Source of the DNA: Pseudo-nitzschia pungens
Lineage: Eukaryota; Bacillariophyta; Bacillariophyceae; Bacillariales; Bacillariaceae
DNA: 64,000 nucleotides
Assembly (NCBI GenBank): GCA_037355855.1
Contig: CM074758.1
Location: 1,461,001 to 1,525,000 of the forward strand
Direction: 5' to 3'
Shown: positions 12,301 through 27,300 of the stretch, piece after piece
Layout of the letters: every line of letters begins with the position of its first letter
Position numbering within the stretch: the stretch's first letter is position 1
Notes under the pieces: generated by a model
What the model was told of the DNA's origin: nothing
Database searches by the model: none
Seen by the model: only the letters and a program-made list of their open reading frames with translations
Translations under genes and position numbers: made by a program

Positions 12301-15300
12301 TCCCAGCAATGTTCCAAGCATGAAGCCCAGCGATGTTCCAAGCATGGTCCCCAGCATGAAGCCCAGCAATGTTCCAAGCATGGAACCTAGCAGTTCTCCT
12401 TCTGGTATTCCAAGCATGGTCCCCAGCATGATTCCCAGCAATGTTCCAAGCATGGTCCCCAGCATGAAGCCCAGCAATGTTCCAAGCATGGAACCTAGCA
12501 GTTCTCCTTCTGGTATTCCAAGCATGGTCCCCAGCATGATTCCCAGCAATGTTCCAAGCATGAAGCCCAGCGATGTTCCAAGCATGGTCCCCAGCATGAA
12601 GCCCAGCAATGTTCCAAGCATGGAACCTAGCAGTTCTCCTTCTGGTATTCCAAGCATGGTCCCCAGCATGATTCCCAGCAATGTTCCAAGCATGGTCCCC
12701 AGCATGAAGCCCAGCAATGTTCCAAGCATGGAACCTAGCAGTTCTCCTTCTGGTATTCCAAGCATGGTCCCCAGCATGATTCCCAGCAATGTTCCAAGCA
12801 TGAAGCCCAGCGATGTTCCAAGCATGGTCCCCAGCATGAAGCCCAGCAATGTTCCAAGCATGGAACCTAGCAGTTCTCCTTCTGGTATTCCAAGCATGGT
12901 CCCCAGCATGATTCCCAGCAATGTTCCAAGCATGAAGCCCAGCGATGTTCCAAGCATGGTCCCCAGCATGAAGCCCAGCAATGTTCCAAGCATGGAACCT
13001 AGCAGTTCTCCTTCTGGTATTCCAAGCATGGTCCCCAGCATGATTCCCAGCAATGTTCCAAGCATGGTCCCCAGCATGAAGCCCAGCAATGTTCCAAGCA
13101 TGGAACCTAGCAGTTCTCCTTCTGGTATTCCAAGCATGGTCCCCAGCATGATTCCCAGCAATGTTCCAAGCATGAAGCCCAGCGATGTTCCAAGCATGGT
13201 CCCCAGCATGAAGCCCAGCAATGTTCCAAGCATGGAACCTAGCAGTTCTCCTTCTGGTATTCCAAGCATGGTCCCCAGCATGATTCCCAGCAATGTTCCA
13301 AGCATGAAGCCCAGCGATGTTCCAAGCATGGTCCCCAGCATGAAGCCCAGCAATGTTCCAAGCATGGAACCTAGCAGTTCTCCTTCTGGTATTCCAAGCA
13401 TGGTCCCCAGCATGATTCCCAGCAATGTTCCAAGCATGAAGCCCAGCGATGTTCCAAGCATGGTCCCCAGCATGAAGCCCAGCAATGTTCCAAGCATGGA
13501 ACCTAGCAGTTCTCCTTCTGGTATTCCAAGCATGGTCCCCAGCATGATTCCCAGCAATGTTCCAAGCATGAAGCCCAGCGATGTTCCAAGCATGGTCCCC
13601 AGCATGAAGCCCAGCAATGTTCCAAGCATGGAACCTAGCAGTTCTCCTTCTGGTATTCCAAGCATGGTCCCCAGCATGATTCCCAGCAATGTTCCAAGCA
13701 TGAAGCCCAGCGATGTTCCAAGCATGGTCCCCAGCATGAAGCCCAGCAATGTTCCAAGCATGGAACCTAGCAGTTCTCCTTCTGGTATTCCAAGCATGGT
13801 CCCCAGCATGATTCCCAGCAATGTTCCAAGCATGAAGCCCAGCGATGTTCCAAGCATGGTCCCCAGCATGAAGCCCAGCAATGTTCCAAGCATGGAACCT
13901 AGCAGTTCTCCTTCTGGTATTCCAAGCATGGTCCCCAGCATGATTCCCAGCAATGTTCCAAGCATGAAGCCCAGCGATGTTCCAAGCATGGTCCCCAGCA
14001 TGAAGCCCAGCAATGTTCCAAGCATGGAACCTAGCAGTTCTCCTTCTGGTATTCCAAGCATGGTCCCCAGCATGATTCCCAGCAATGTTCCAAGCATGAA
14101 GCCCAGCGATGTTCCAAGCATGGTCCCCAGCATGAAGCCCAGCAATGTTCCAAGCATGGAACCTAGCAGTTCTCCTTCTGGTATTCCAAGCATGGTCCCC
14201 AGCATGATTCCCAGCAATGTTCCAAGCATGGTCCCCAGCATGAAGCCCAGCAATGTTCCAAGCATGGAACCTAGCAGTTCTCCTTCTGGTATTCCAAGCA
14301 TGGTCCCCAGCATGATTCCCAGCAATGTTCCAAGCATGAAGCCCAGCGATGTTCCAAGCATGGTCCCCAGCATGAAGCCCAGCAATGTTCCAAGCATGGA
14401 ACCTAGCAGTTCTCCTTCTGGTATTCCAAGCATGGTCCCCAGCATGATTCCCAGCAATGTTCCAAGCATGAAGCCCAGCGATGTTCCAAGCATGGTCCCC
14501 AGCATGAAGCCCAGCAATGTTCCAAGCATGGAACCTAGCAGTTCTCCTTCTGGTATTCCAAGCATGGTCCCCAGCATGATTCCCAGCAATGTTCCAAGCA
14601 TGAAGCCCAGCGATGTTCCAAGCATGGTCCCCAGCATGAAGCCCAGCAATGTTCCAAGCATGGAACCTAGCAGTTCTCCTTCTGGTATTCCAAGCATGGT
14701 CCCCAGCATGATTCCCAGCAATGTTCCAAGCATGAAGCCCAGCGATGTTCCAAGCATGGTCCCCAGCATGAAGCCCAGCAATGTTCCAAGCATGGAACCT
14801 AGCAGTTCTCCTTCTGGTATTCCAAGCATGGTCCCCAGCATGATTCCCAGCAATGTTCCAAGCATGAAGCCCAGCGATGTTCCAAGCATGGTCCCCAGCA
14901 TGAAGCCCAGCAATGTTCCAAGCATGGAACCTAGCAGTTCTCCTTCTGGTATTCCAAGCATGGTCCCCAGCATGATTCCCAGCAATGTTCCAAGCATGGT
15001 CCCCAGCATGAAGCCCAGCAATGTTCCAAGCATGGAACCTAGCAGTTCTCCTTCTGGTATTCCAAGCATGGTCCCCAGCATGATTCCCAGCAATGTTCCA
15101 AGCATGAAGCCCAGCGATGTTCCAAGCATGGTCCCCAGCATGAAGCCCAGCAATGTTCCAAGCATGGAACCTAGCAGTTCTCCTTCTGGTATTCCAAGCA
15201 TGGTCCCCAGCATGATTCCCAGCAATGTTCCAAGCATGGTCCCCAGCATGAAGCCCAGCAATGTTCCAAGCATGGAACCTAGCAGTTTTCCTTCTGGTAT

Positions 15301-18300
15301 TCCAAGCATGGTCCCCAGCATGATTCCCAGCAATGTTCCAAGCATGAAGCCCAGCGATGTTCCAAGCATGGTCCCCAGCATGAAGCCCAGCAATGTTCCA
15401 AGCATGGAACCTAGCAGTTCTCCTTCTGGTATTCCAAGCATGGTCCCCAGCATGATTCCCAGCAATGTTCCAAGCATGGTCCCCAGCATGAAGCCCAGCA
15501 ATGTTCCAAGCATGGAACCTAGCAGTTCTCCTTCTGGTATTCCAAGCATGGTCCCCAGCATGATTCCCAGCAATGTTCCAAGCATGAAGCCCAGCGATGT
15601 TCCAAGCATGGTCCCCAGCATGAAGCCCAGCAATGTTCCAAGCATGGAACCTAGCAGTTCTCCTTCTGGTATTCCAAGCATGGTCCCCAGCATGATTCCC
15701 AGCAATGTTCCAAGCATGGTCCCCAGCATGAAGCCCAGCAATGTTCCAAGCATGGAACCTAGCAGTTCTCCTTCTGGTATTCCAAGCATGGTCCCCAGCA
15801 TGATTCCCAGCAATGTTCCAAGCATGAAGCCCAGCGATGTTCCAAGCATGGTCCCCAGCATGAAGCCCAGCAATGTTCCAAGCATGGAACCTAGCAGTTC
15901 TCCTTCTGGTATTCCAAGCATGGTCCCCAGCATGATTCCCAGCAATGTTCCAAGCATGAAGCCCAGCGATGTTCCAAGCATGGTCCCCAGCATGAAGCCC
16001 AGCAATGTTCCAAGCATGGAACCTAGCAGTTCTCCTTCTGGTATTCCAAGCATGGTCCCCAGCATGATTCCCAGCAATGTTCCAAGCATGAAGCCCAGCG
16101 ATGTTCCAAGCATGGTCCCCAGCATGAAGCCCAGCAATGTTCCAAGCATGGAACCTAGCAGTTCTCCTTCTGGTATTCCAAGCATGGTCCCCAGCATGAT
16201 TCCCAGCAATGTTCCAAGCATGAAGCCCAGCGATGTTCCAAGCATGGTCCCCAGCATGAAGCCCAGCAATGTTCCAAGCATGGAACCTAGCAGTTCTCCT
16301 TCTGGTATTCCAAGCATGGTCCCCAGCATGATTCCCAGCAATGTTCCAAGCATGAAGCCCAGCGATGTTCCAAGCATGGTCCCCAGCATGAAGCCCAGCA
16401 ATGTTCCAAGCATGGAACCTAGCAGTTCTCCTTCTGGTATTCCAAGCATGGTCCCCAGCATGATTCCCAGCAATGTTCCAAGCATGAAGCCCAGCGATGT
16501 TCCAAGCATGGTCCCCAGCATGAAGCCCAGCAATGTTCCAAGCATGGAACCTAGCAGTTCTCCTTCTGGTATTCCAAGCATGGTCCCCAGCATGATTCCC
16601 AGCAATGTTCCAAGCACGATTCCTAGCAATGTACCAAGTTCACCTCCTTCTGTTTCTTCAATGCCCACAGATTGCTACACCCCGTCTCCTGCTCAAGTTG
16701 TTGGACAGCTTTGTTACAATGGCTTTATGCCAGTAGAACCTATTCCATTCCCCACTGATGCACTTTCTATTAAGAATCAAGATGGGGCCAACATTGAGTT
16801 CATTGTCAGTCTTTCCTGGCCTGGTGCAACTGGCATGGCTATTTCACTGATCAACACTCAAATGGAAACAAAATGCACAGTTATGGGAAATGTTGGTTAT
16901 GGATACTCTCATGCTTTTGAAGGTGGTTGTACTCAGGGAAACACAGGTGTCACAGTTGTGGCATACATGGATGATGCATTTAATCCTGATGAATGTGATG
17001 GCTGTAATGTTGATGATCTTGAAAATATGGAAGGAAACTACAGGTTCTGTGCATACAGACTGGAGATTCCTTGTGAATCAATCAGTGTTGAATGCGGAGA
17101 ACCAAGTGCATCACCATCAACAAGACCATCTCATAGCCCAAGTGAACCACCAAGCCAAAATCCTTCTGTACGACCTAGCCAGTCTTTTGATCCAAGCGGT
17201 TTCCCAAGCAGGGTTCCCAGTAAAGAACCTAGTGAAACGCCAAGCACAGTACCAAGTTTTATCCCAAGCAATGTACCAAGCATGGAACCTAGCAGTTCTC
17301 CTTCTGGTATTCCAAGCATGGTCCCCAGCATGATTCCCAGCAATGTTCCAAGCATGAAGCCCAGCGATGTTCCAAGCATGGTCCCCAGCATGAAGCCCAG
17401 CAATGTTCCAAGCATGGAACCTAGCAGTTCTCCTTCTGGTATTCCAAGCATGGTCCCCAGCATGATTCCCAGCAATGTTCCGAGCATGAAGCCCAGCGAT
17501 GTTCCAAGCATGGTCCCCAGCATGAAGCCCAGCAATGTTCCAAGCATGGAACCTAGCAGTTCTCCTTCTGGTATTCCAAGCATGGTCCCCAGCATGATTC
17601 CCAGCAATGTTCCAAGCATGAAGCCCAGCGATGTTCCAAGCATGGTCCCCAGCATGAAGCCCAGCAATGTTCCAAGCATGGAACCTAGCAGTTCTCCTTC
17701 TGGTATTCCAAGCATGGTCCCCAGCATGATTCCCAGCAATGTTCCAAGCATGAAGCCCAGCGATGTTCCAAGCATGGTCCCCAGCATGAAGCCCAGCAAT
17801 GTTCCAAGCATGGAACCTAGCAGTTCTCCTTCTGGTATTCCAAGCATGGTCCCCAGCATGATTCCCAGCAATGTTCCAAGCATGAAGCCCAGCGATGTTC
17901 CAAGCATGGTCCCCAGCATGAAGCCCAGCAATGTTCCAAGCATGGAACCTAGCAGTTCTCCTTCTGGTATTCCAAGCATGGTCCCCAGCATGATTCCCAG
18001 CAATGTTCCAAGCATGAAGCCCAGCGATGTTCCAAGCATGGTCCCCAGCATGAAGCCCAGCAATGTTCCAAGCATGGAACCTAGCAGTTCTCCTTCTGGT
18101 ATTCCAAGCATGGTCCCCAGCATGATTCCCAGCAATGTTCCAAGCATGAAGCCCAGCGATGTTCCAAGCATGGTCCCCAGCATGAAGCCCAGCAATGTTC
18201 CAAGCATGGAACCTAGCAGTTCTCCTTCTGGTATTCCAAGCATGGTCCCCAGCATGATTCCCAGCAATGTTCCAAGCATGAAGCCCAGCGATGTTCCAAG

Positions 18301-21300
18301 CATGGTCCCCAGCATGAAGCCCAGCAATGTTCCAAGCATGGAACCTAGCAGTTCTCCTTCTGGTATTCCAAGCATGGTCCCCAGCATGATTCCCAGCAAT
18401 GTTCCAAGCATGAAGCCCAGCGATGTTCCAAGCATGGTCCCCAGCATGAAGCCCAGCAATGTTCCAAGCATGGAACCTAGCAGTTCTCCTTCTGGTATTC
18501 CAAGCATGGTCCCCAGCATGATTCCCAGCAATGTTCCAAGCATGAAGCCCAGCGATGTTCCAAGCATGGTCCCCAGCATGAAGCCCAGCAATGTTCCAAG
18601 CATGGAACCTAGCAGTTCTCCTTCTGGTATTCCAAGCATGGTCCCCAGCATGATTCCCAGCAATGTTCCAAGCATGAAGCCCAGCGATGTTCCAAGCATG
18701 GTCCCCAGCATGAAGCCCAGCAATGTTCCAAGCATGGAACCTAGCAGTTCTCCTTCTGGTATTCCAAGCATGGTCCCCAGCATGATTCCCAGCAATGTTC
18801 CAAGCATGAAGCCCAGCGATGTTCCAAGCATGGTCCCCAGCATGAAGCCCAGCAATGTTCCAAGCATGGAACCTAGCAGTTCTCCTTCTGGTATTCCAAG
18901 CATGGTCCCCAGCATGATTCCCAGCAATGTTCCAAGCATGAAGCCCAGCGATGTTCCAAGCATGGTCCCCAGCATGAAGCCCAGCAATGTTCCAAGCATG
19001 GAACCTAGCAGTTCTCCTTCTGGTATTCCAAGCATGGTCCCCAGCATGATTCCCAGCAATGTTCCAAGCATGAAGCCCAGCGATGTTCCAAGCATGGTCC
19101 CCAGCATGAAGCCCAGCAATGTTCCAAGCATGGAACCTAGCAGTTCTCCTTCTGGTATTCCAAGCATGGTCCCCAGCATGATTCCCAGCAATGTTCCAAG
19201 CATGAAGCCCAGCGATGTTCCAAGCATGGTCCCCAGCATGAAGCCCAGCAATGTTCCAAGCATGGAACCTAGCAGTTCTCCTTCTGGTATTCCAAGCATG
19301 GTCCCCAGCATGATTCCCAGCAATGTTCCAAGCATGAAGCCCAGCGATGTTCCAAGCATGGTCCCCAGCATGAAGCCCAGCAATGTTCCAAGCATGGAAC
19401 CTAGCAGTTCTCCTTCTGGTATTCCAAGCATGGTCCCCAGCATGATTCCCAGCAATGTTCCAAGCATGAAGCCCAGCGATGTTCCAAGCATGGTCCCCAG
19501 CATGAAGCCCAGCAATGTTCCAAGCATGGAACCTAGCAGTTCTCCTTCTGGTATTCCAAGCATGGTCCCCAGCATGATTCCCAGCAATGTTCCAAGCATG
19601 AAGCCCAGCGATGTTCCAAGCATGGTCCCCAGCATGAAGCCCAGCAATGTTCCAAGCATGGAACCTAGCAGTTCTCCTTCTGGTATTCCAAGCATGGTCC
19701 CCAGCATGATTCCCAGCAATGTTCCAAGCATGAAGCCCAGCGATGTTCCAAGCATGGTCCCCAGCATGAAGCCCAGCAATGTTCCAAGCATGGAACCTAG
19801 CAGTTCTCCTTCTGGTATTCCAAGCATGGTCCCCAGCATGATTCCCAGCAATGTTCCAAGCATGAAGCCCAGCGATGTTCCAAGCATGGTCCCCAGCATG
19901 AAGCCCAGCAATGTTCCAAGCATGGAACCTAGCAGTTCTCCTTCTGGTATTCCAAGCATGGTCCCCAGCATGATTCCCAGCAATGTTCCAAGCATGAAGC
20001 CCAGCGATGTTCCAAGCATGGTCCCCAGCATGAAGCCCAGCAATGTTCCAAGCATGGAACCTAGCAGTTCTCCTTCTGGTATTCCAAGCATGGTCCCCAG
20101 CATGATTCCCAGCAATGTTCCAAGCATGAAGCCCAGCGATGTTCCAAGCATGGTCCCCAGCATGAAGCCCAGCAATGTTCCAAGCATGGAACCTAGCAGT
20201 TCTCCTTCTGGTATTCCAAGCATGGTCCCCAGCATGATTCCCAGCAATGTTCCAAGCATGAAGCCCAGCGATGTTCCAAGCATGGTCCCCAGCATGAAGC
20301 CCAGCAATGTTCCAAGCATGGAACCTAGCAGTTCTCCTTCTGGTATTCCAAGCATGGTCCCCAGCATGATTCCCAGCAATGTTCCAAGCATGAAGCCCAG
20401 CGATGTTCCAAGCATGGTCCCCAGCATGAAGCCCAGCAATGTTCCAAGCATGGAACCTAGCAGTTCTCCTTCTGGTATTCCAAGCATGGTCCCCAGCATG
20501 ATTCCCAGCAATGTTCCAAGCATGAAGCCCAGCGATGTTCCAAGCATGGTCCCCAGCATGAAGCCCAGCAATGTTCCAAGCATGGAACCTAGCAGTTCTC
20601 CTTCTGGTATTCCAAGCATGGTCCCCAGCATGATTCCCAGCAATGTTCCAAGCATGAAGCCCAGCGATGTTCCAAGCATGGTCCCCAGCATGAAGCCCAG
20701 CAATGTTCCAAGCATGGAACCTAGCAGTTCTCCTTCTGGTATTCCAAGCATGGTCCCCAGCATGATTCCCAGCAATGTTCCAAGCATGAAGCCCAGCGAT
20801 GTTCCAAGCATGGTCCCCAGCATGAAGCCCAGCAATGTTCCAAGCATGGAACCTAGCAGTTCTCCTTCTGGTATTCCAAGCATGGTCCCCAGCATGATTC
20901 CCAGCAATGTTCCAAGCATGAAGCCCAGCGATGTTCCAAGCATGGTCCCCAGCATGAAGCCCAGCAATGTTCCAAGCATGGAACCTAGCAGTTCTCCTTC
21001 TGGTATTCCAAGCATGGTCCCCAGCATGATTCCCAGCAATGTTCCAAGCATGAAGCCCAGCGATGTTCCAAGCATGGTCCCCAGCATGAAGCCCAGCAAT
21101 GTTCCAAGCATGGAACCTAGCAGTTCTCCTTCTGGTATTCCAAGCATGGTCCCCAGCATGATTCCCAGCAATGTTCCAAGCATGAAGCCCAGCGATGTTC
21201 CAAGCATGGTCCCCAGCATGAAGCCCAGCAATGTTCCAAGCATGGAACCTAGCAGTTCTCCTTCTGGTATTCCAAGCATGGTCCCCAGCATGATTCCCAG

Positions 21301-24300
21301 CAATGTTCCAAGCATGAAGCCCAGCGATGTTCCAAGCATGGTCCCCAGCATGAAGCCCAGCAATGTTCCAAGCATGGAACCTAGCAGTTCTCCTTCTGGT
21401 ATTCCAAGCATGGTCCCCAGCATGATTCCCAGCAATGTTCCAAGCATGAAGCCCAGCGATGTTCCAAGCATGGTCCCCAGCATGAAGCCCAGCAATGTTC
21501 CAAGCATGGAACCTAGCAGTTCTCCTTCTGGTATTCCAAGCATGGTCCCCAGCATGATTCCCAGCAATGTTCCAAGCATGAAGCCCAGCGATGTTCCAAG
21601 CATGGTCCCCAGCATGAAGCCCAGCAATGTTCCAAGCATGGAACCTAGCAGTTCTCCTTCTGGTATTCCAAGCATGGTCCCCAGCATGATTCCCAGCAAT
21701 GTTCCAAGCATGAAGCCCAGCGATGTTCCAAGCATGGTCCCCAGCATGAAGCCCAGCAATGTTCCAAGCATGGAACCTAGCAGTTCTCCTTCTGGTATTC
21801 CAAGCATGGTCCCCAGCATGATTCCCAGCAATGTTCCAAGCATGAAGCCCAGCGATGTTCCAAGCATGGTCCCCAGCATGAAGCCCAGCAATGTTCCAAG
21901 CATGGAACCTAGCAGTTCTCCTTCTGGTATTCCAAGCATGGTCCCCAGCATGATTCCCAGCAATGTTCCAAGCATGAAGCCCAGCGATGTTCCAAGCATG
22001 GTCCCCAGCATGAAGCCCAGCAATGTTCCAAGCATGGAACCTAGCAGTTCTCCTTCTGGTATTCCAAGCATGGTCCCCAGCATGATTCCCAGCAATGTTC
22101 CAAGCATGAAGCCCAGCGATGTTCCAAGCATGGTCCCCAGCATGAAGCCCAGCAATGTTCCAAGCATGGAACCTAGCAGTTCTCCTTCTGGTATTCCAAG
22201 CATGGTCCCCAGCATGATTCCCAGCAATGTTCCAAGCATGAAGCCCAGCGATGTTCCAAGCATGGTCCCCAGCATGAAGCCCAGCAATGTTCCAAGCATG
22301 GAACCTAGCAGTTCTCCTTCTGGTATTCCAAGCATGGTCCCCAGCATGATTCCCAGCAATGTTCCAAGCATGAAGCCCAGCGATGTTCCAAGCATGGTCC
22401 CCAGCATGAAGCCCAGCAATGTTCCAAGCATGGAACCTAGCAGTTCTCCTTCTGGTATTCCAAGCATGGTCCCCAGCATGATTCCCAGCAATGTTCCAAG
22501 CATGAAGCCCAGCGATGTTCCAAGCATGGTCCCCAGCATGAAGCCCAGCAATGTTCCAAGCATGGAACCTAGCAGTTCTCCTTCTGGTATTCCAAGCATG
22601 GTCCCCAGCATGATTCCCAGCAATGTTCCAAGCATGAAGCCCAGCGATGTTCCAAGCATGGTCCCCAGCATGAAGCCCAGCAATGTTCCAAGCATGGAAC
22701 CTAGCAGTTCTCCTTCTGGTATTCCAAGCATGGTCCCCAGCATGATTCCCAGCAATGTTCCAAGCATGAAGCCCAGCGATGTTCCAAGCATGGTCCCCAG
22801 CATGAAGCCCAGCAATGTTCCAAGCATGGAACCTAGCAGTTCTCCTTCTGGTATTCCAAGCATGGTCCCCAGCATGATTCCCAGCAATGTTCCAAGCATG
22901 AAGCCCAGCGATGTTCCAAGCATGGTCCCCAGCATGAAGCCCAGCAATGTTCCAAGCATGGAACCTAGCAGTTCTCCTTCTGGTATTCCAAGCATGGTCC
23001 CCAGCATGATTCCCAGCAATGTTCCAAGCATGAAGCCCAGCGATGTTCCAAGCATGGTCCCCAGCATGAAGCCCAGCAATGTTCCAAGCATGGAACCTAG
23101 CAGTTCTCCTTCTGGTATTCCAAGCATGGTCCCCAGCATGATTCCCAGCAATGTTCCAAGCATGAAGCCCAGCGATGTTCCAAGCATGGTCCCCAGCATG
23201 AAGCCCAGCAATGTTCCAAGCATGGAACCTAGCAGTTCTCCTTCTGGTATTCCAAGCATGGTCCCCAGCATGATTCCCAGCAATGTTCCAAGCATGAAGC
23301 CCAGCGATGTTCCAAGCATGGTCCCCAGCATGAAGCCCAGCAATGTTCCAAGCATGGAACCTAGCAGTTCTCCTTCTGGTATTCCAAGCATGGTCCCCAG
23401 CATGATTCCCAGCAATGTTCCAAGCATGAAGCCCAGCGATGTTCCAAGCATGGTCCCCAGCATGAAGCCCAGCAATGTTCCAAGCATGGAACCTAGCAGT
23501 TCTCCTTCTGGTATTCCAAGCATGGTCCCCAGCATGATTCCCAGCAATGTTCCAAGCATGAAGCCCAGCGATGTTCCAAGCATGGTCCCCAGCATGAAGC
23601 CCAGCAATGTTCCAAGCATGGAACCTAGCAGTTCTCCTTCTGGTATTCCAAGCATGGTCCCCAGCATGATTCCCAGCAATGTTCCAAGCATGAAGCCCAG
23701 CGATGTTCCAAGCATGGTCCCCAGCATGAAGCCCAGCAATGTTCCAAGCATGGAACCTAGCAGTTCTCCTTCTGGTATTCCAAGCATGGTCCCCAGCATG
23801 ATTCCCAGCAATGTTCCAAGCATGAAGCCCAGCGATGTTCCAAGCATGGTCCCCAGCATGAAGCCCAGCAATGTTCCAAGCATGGAACCTAGCAGTTCTC
23901 CTTCTGGTATTCCAAGCATGGTCCCCAGCATGATTCCCAGCAATGTTCCAAGCATGAAGCCCAGCGATGTTCCAAGCATGGTCCCCAGCATGAAGCCCAG
24001 CAATGTTCCAAGCATGGAACCTAGCAGTTCTCCTTCTGGTATTCCAAGCATGGTCCCCAGCATGATTCCCAGCAATGTTCCAAGCATGAAGCCCAGCGAT
24101 GTTCCAAGCATGGTCCCCAGCATGAAGCCCAGCAATGTTCCAAGCATGGAACCTAGCAGTTCTCCTTCTGGTATTCCAAGCATGGTCCCCAGCATGATTC
24201 CCAGCAATGTTCCAAGCATGAAGCCCAGCGATGTTCCAAGCATGGTCCCCAGCATGAAGCCCAGCAATGTTCCAAGCATGGAACCTAGCAGTTCTCCTTC

Positions 24301-27300
24301 TGGTATTCCAAGCATGGTCCCCAGCATGATTCCCAGCAATGTTCCAAGCATGAAGCCCAGCGATGTTCCAAGCATGGTCCCCAGCATGAAGCCCAGCAAT
24401 GTTCCAAGCATGGAACCTAGCAGTTCTCCTTCTGGTATTCCAAGCATGGTCCCCAGCATGATTCCCAGCAATGTTCCAAGCATGAAGCCCAGCGATGTTC
24501 CAAGCATGGTCCCCAGCATGAAGCCCAGCAATGTTCCAAGCATGGAACCTAGCAGTTCTCCTTCTGGTATTCCAAGCATGGTCCCCAGCATGATTCCCAG
24601 CAATGTTCCAAGCATGAAGCCCAGCGATGTTCCAAGCATGGTCCCCAGCATGAAGCCCAGCAATGTTCCAAGCATGGAACCTAGCAGTTCTCCTTCTGGT
24701 ATTCCAAGCATGGTCCCCAGCATGATTCCCAGCAATGTTCCAAGCATGAAGCCCAGCGATGTTCCAAGCATGGTCCCCAGCATGAAGCCCAGCAATGTTC
24801 CAAGCATGGAACCTAGCAGTTCTCCTTCTGGTATTCCAAGCATGGTCCCCAGCATGATTCCCAGCAATGTTCCAAGCATGAAGCCCAGCGATGTTCCAAG
24901 CATGGTCCCCAGCATGAAGCCCAGCAATGTTCCAAGCATGGAACCTAGCAGTTCTCCTTCTGGTATTCCAAGCATGGTCCCCAGCATGATTCCCAGCAAT
25001 GTTCCAAGCATGAAGCCCAGCGATGTTCCAAGCATGGTCCCCAGCATGAAGCCCAGCAATGTTCCAAGCATGGAACCTAGCAGTTCTCCTTCTGGTATTC
25101 CAAGCATGGTCCCCAGCATGATTCCCAGCAATGTTCCAAGCATGAAGCCCAGCGATGTTCCAAGCATGGTCCCCAGCATGAAGCCCAGCAATGTTCCAAG
25201 CATGGAACCTAGCAGTTCTCCTTCTGGTATTCCAAGCATGGTCCCCAGCATGATTCCCAGCAATGTTCCAAGCATGAAGCCCAGCGATGTTCCAAGCATG
25301 GTCCCCAGCATGAAGCCCAGCAATGTTCCAAGCATGGAACCTAGCAGTTCTCCTTCTGGTATTCCAAGCATGGTCCCCAGCATGATTCCCAGCAATGTTC
25401 CAAGCATGAAGCCCAGCGATGTTCCAAGCATGGTCCCCAGCATGAAGCCCAGCAATGTTCCAAGCATGGAACCTAGCAGTTCTCCTTCTGGTATTCCAAG
25501 CATGGTCCCCAGCATGATTCCCAGCAATGTTCCAAGCATGAAGCCCAGCGATGTTCCAAGCATGGTCCCCAGCATGAAGCCCAGCAATGTTCCAAGCATG
25601 GAACCTAGCAGTTCTCCTTCTGGTATTCCAAGCATGGTCCCCAGCATGATTCCCAGCAATGTTCCAAGCATGAAGCCCAGCGATGTTCCAAGCATGGTCC
25701 CCAGCATGAAGCCCAGCAATGTTCCAAGCATGGAACCTAGCAGTTCTCCTTCTGGTATTCCAAGCATGGTCCCCAGCATGATTCCCAGCAATGTTCCAAG
25801 CATGAAGCCCAGCGATGTTCCAAGCATGGTCCCCAGCATGAAGCCCAGCAATGTTCCAAGCATGGAACCTAGCAGTTCTCCTTCTGGTATTCCAAGCATG
25901 GTCCCCAGCATGATTCCCAGCAATGTTCCAAGCATGAAGCCCAGCGATGTTCCAAGCATGGTCCCCAGCATGAAGCCCAGCAATGTTCCAAGCATGGAAC
26001 CTAGCAGTTCTCCTTCTGGTATTCCAAGCATGGTCCCCAGCATGATTCCCAGCAATGTTCCAAGCATGAAGCCCAGCGATGTTCCAAGCATGGTCCCCAG
26101 CATGAAGCCCAGCAATGTTCCAAGCATGGAACCTAGCAGTTCTCCTTCTGGTATTCCAAGCATGGTCCCCAGCATGATTCCCAGCAATGTTCCAAGCATG
26201 AAGCCCAGCGATGTTCCAAGCATGGTCCCCAGCATGAAGCCCAGCAATGTTCCAAGCATGGAACCTAGCAGTTCTCCTTCTGGTATTCCAAGCATGGTCC
26301 CCAGCATGATTCCCAGCAATGTTCCAAGCATGAAGCCCAGCGATGTTCCAAGCATGGTCCCCAGCATGAAGCCCAGCAATGTTCCAAGCATGGAACCTAG
26401 CAGTTCTCCTTCTGGTATTCCAAGCATGGTCCCCAGCATGATTCCCAGCAATGTTCCAAGCATGAAGCCCAGCGATGTTCCAAGCATGGTCCCCAGCATG
26501 AAGCCCAGCAATGTTCCAAGCATGGAACCTAGCAGTTCTCCTTCTGGTATTCCAAGCATGGTCCCCAGCATGATTCCCAGCAATGTTCCAAGCATGAAGC
26601 CCAGCGATGTTCCAAGCATGGTCCCCAGCATGAAGCCCAGCAATGTTCCAAGCATGGAACCTAGCAGTTCTCCTTCTGGTATTCCAAGCATGGTCCCCAG
26701 CATGATTCCCAGCAATGTTCCAAGCATGAAGCCCAGCGATGTTCCAAGCATGGTCCCCAGCATGAAGCCCAGCAATGTTCCAAGCATGGAACCTAGCAGT
26801 TCTCCTTCTGGTATTCCAAGCATGGTCCCCAGCATGATTCCCAGCAATGTTCCAAGCACGATTCCTAGCAATGTACCAAGTTCACCTCCTTCTGTTTCTT
26901 CAATGCCCACAGATTGCTACACCCCGTCTCCTGCTCAAGTTGTTGGACAGCTTTGTTACAATGGCTTTATGCCAGTAGAACCTATTCCATTCCCCACTGA
27001 TGCACTTTCTATTAAGAATCAAGATGGGGCCAACATTGAGTTCATTGTCAGTCTTTCCTGGCCTGGTGCAACTGGCATGGCTATTTCACTGATCAACACT
27101 CAAATGGAAACAAAATGCACAGTTATGGGAAATGTTGGTTATGGATACTCTCATGCTTTTGAAGGTGGTTGTACTCAGGGAAACACAGGTGTCACAGTTG
27201 TGGCATACATGGATGATGCATTTAATCCTGATGAATGTGATGGCTGTAATGTTGATGATCTTGAAAATATGGAAGGAAACTACAGGTTCTGTGCATACAG

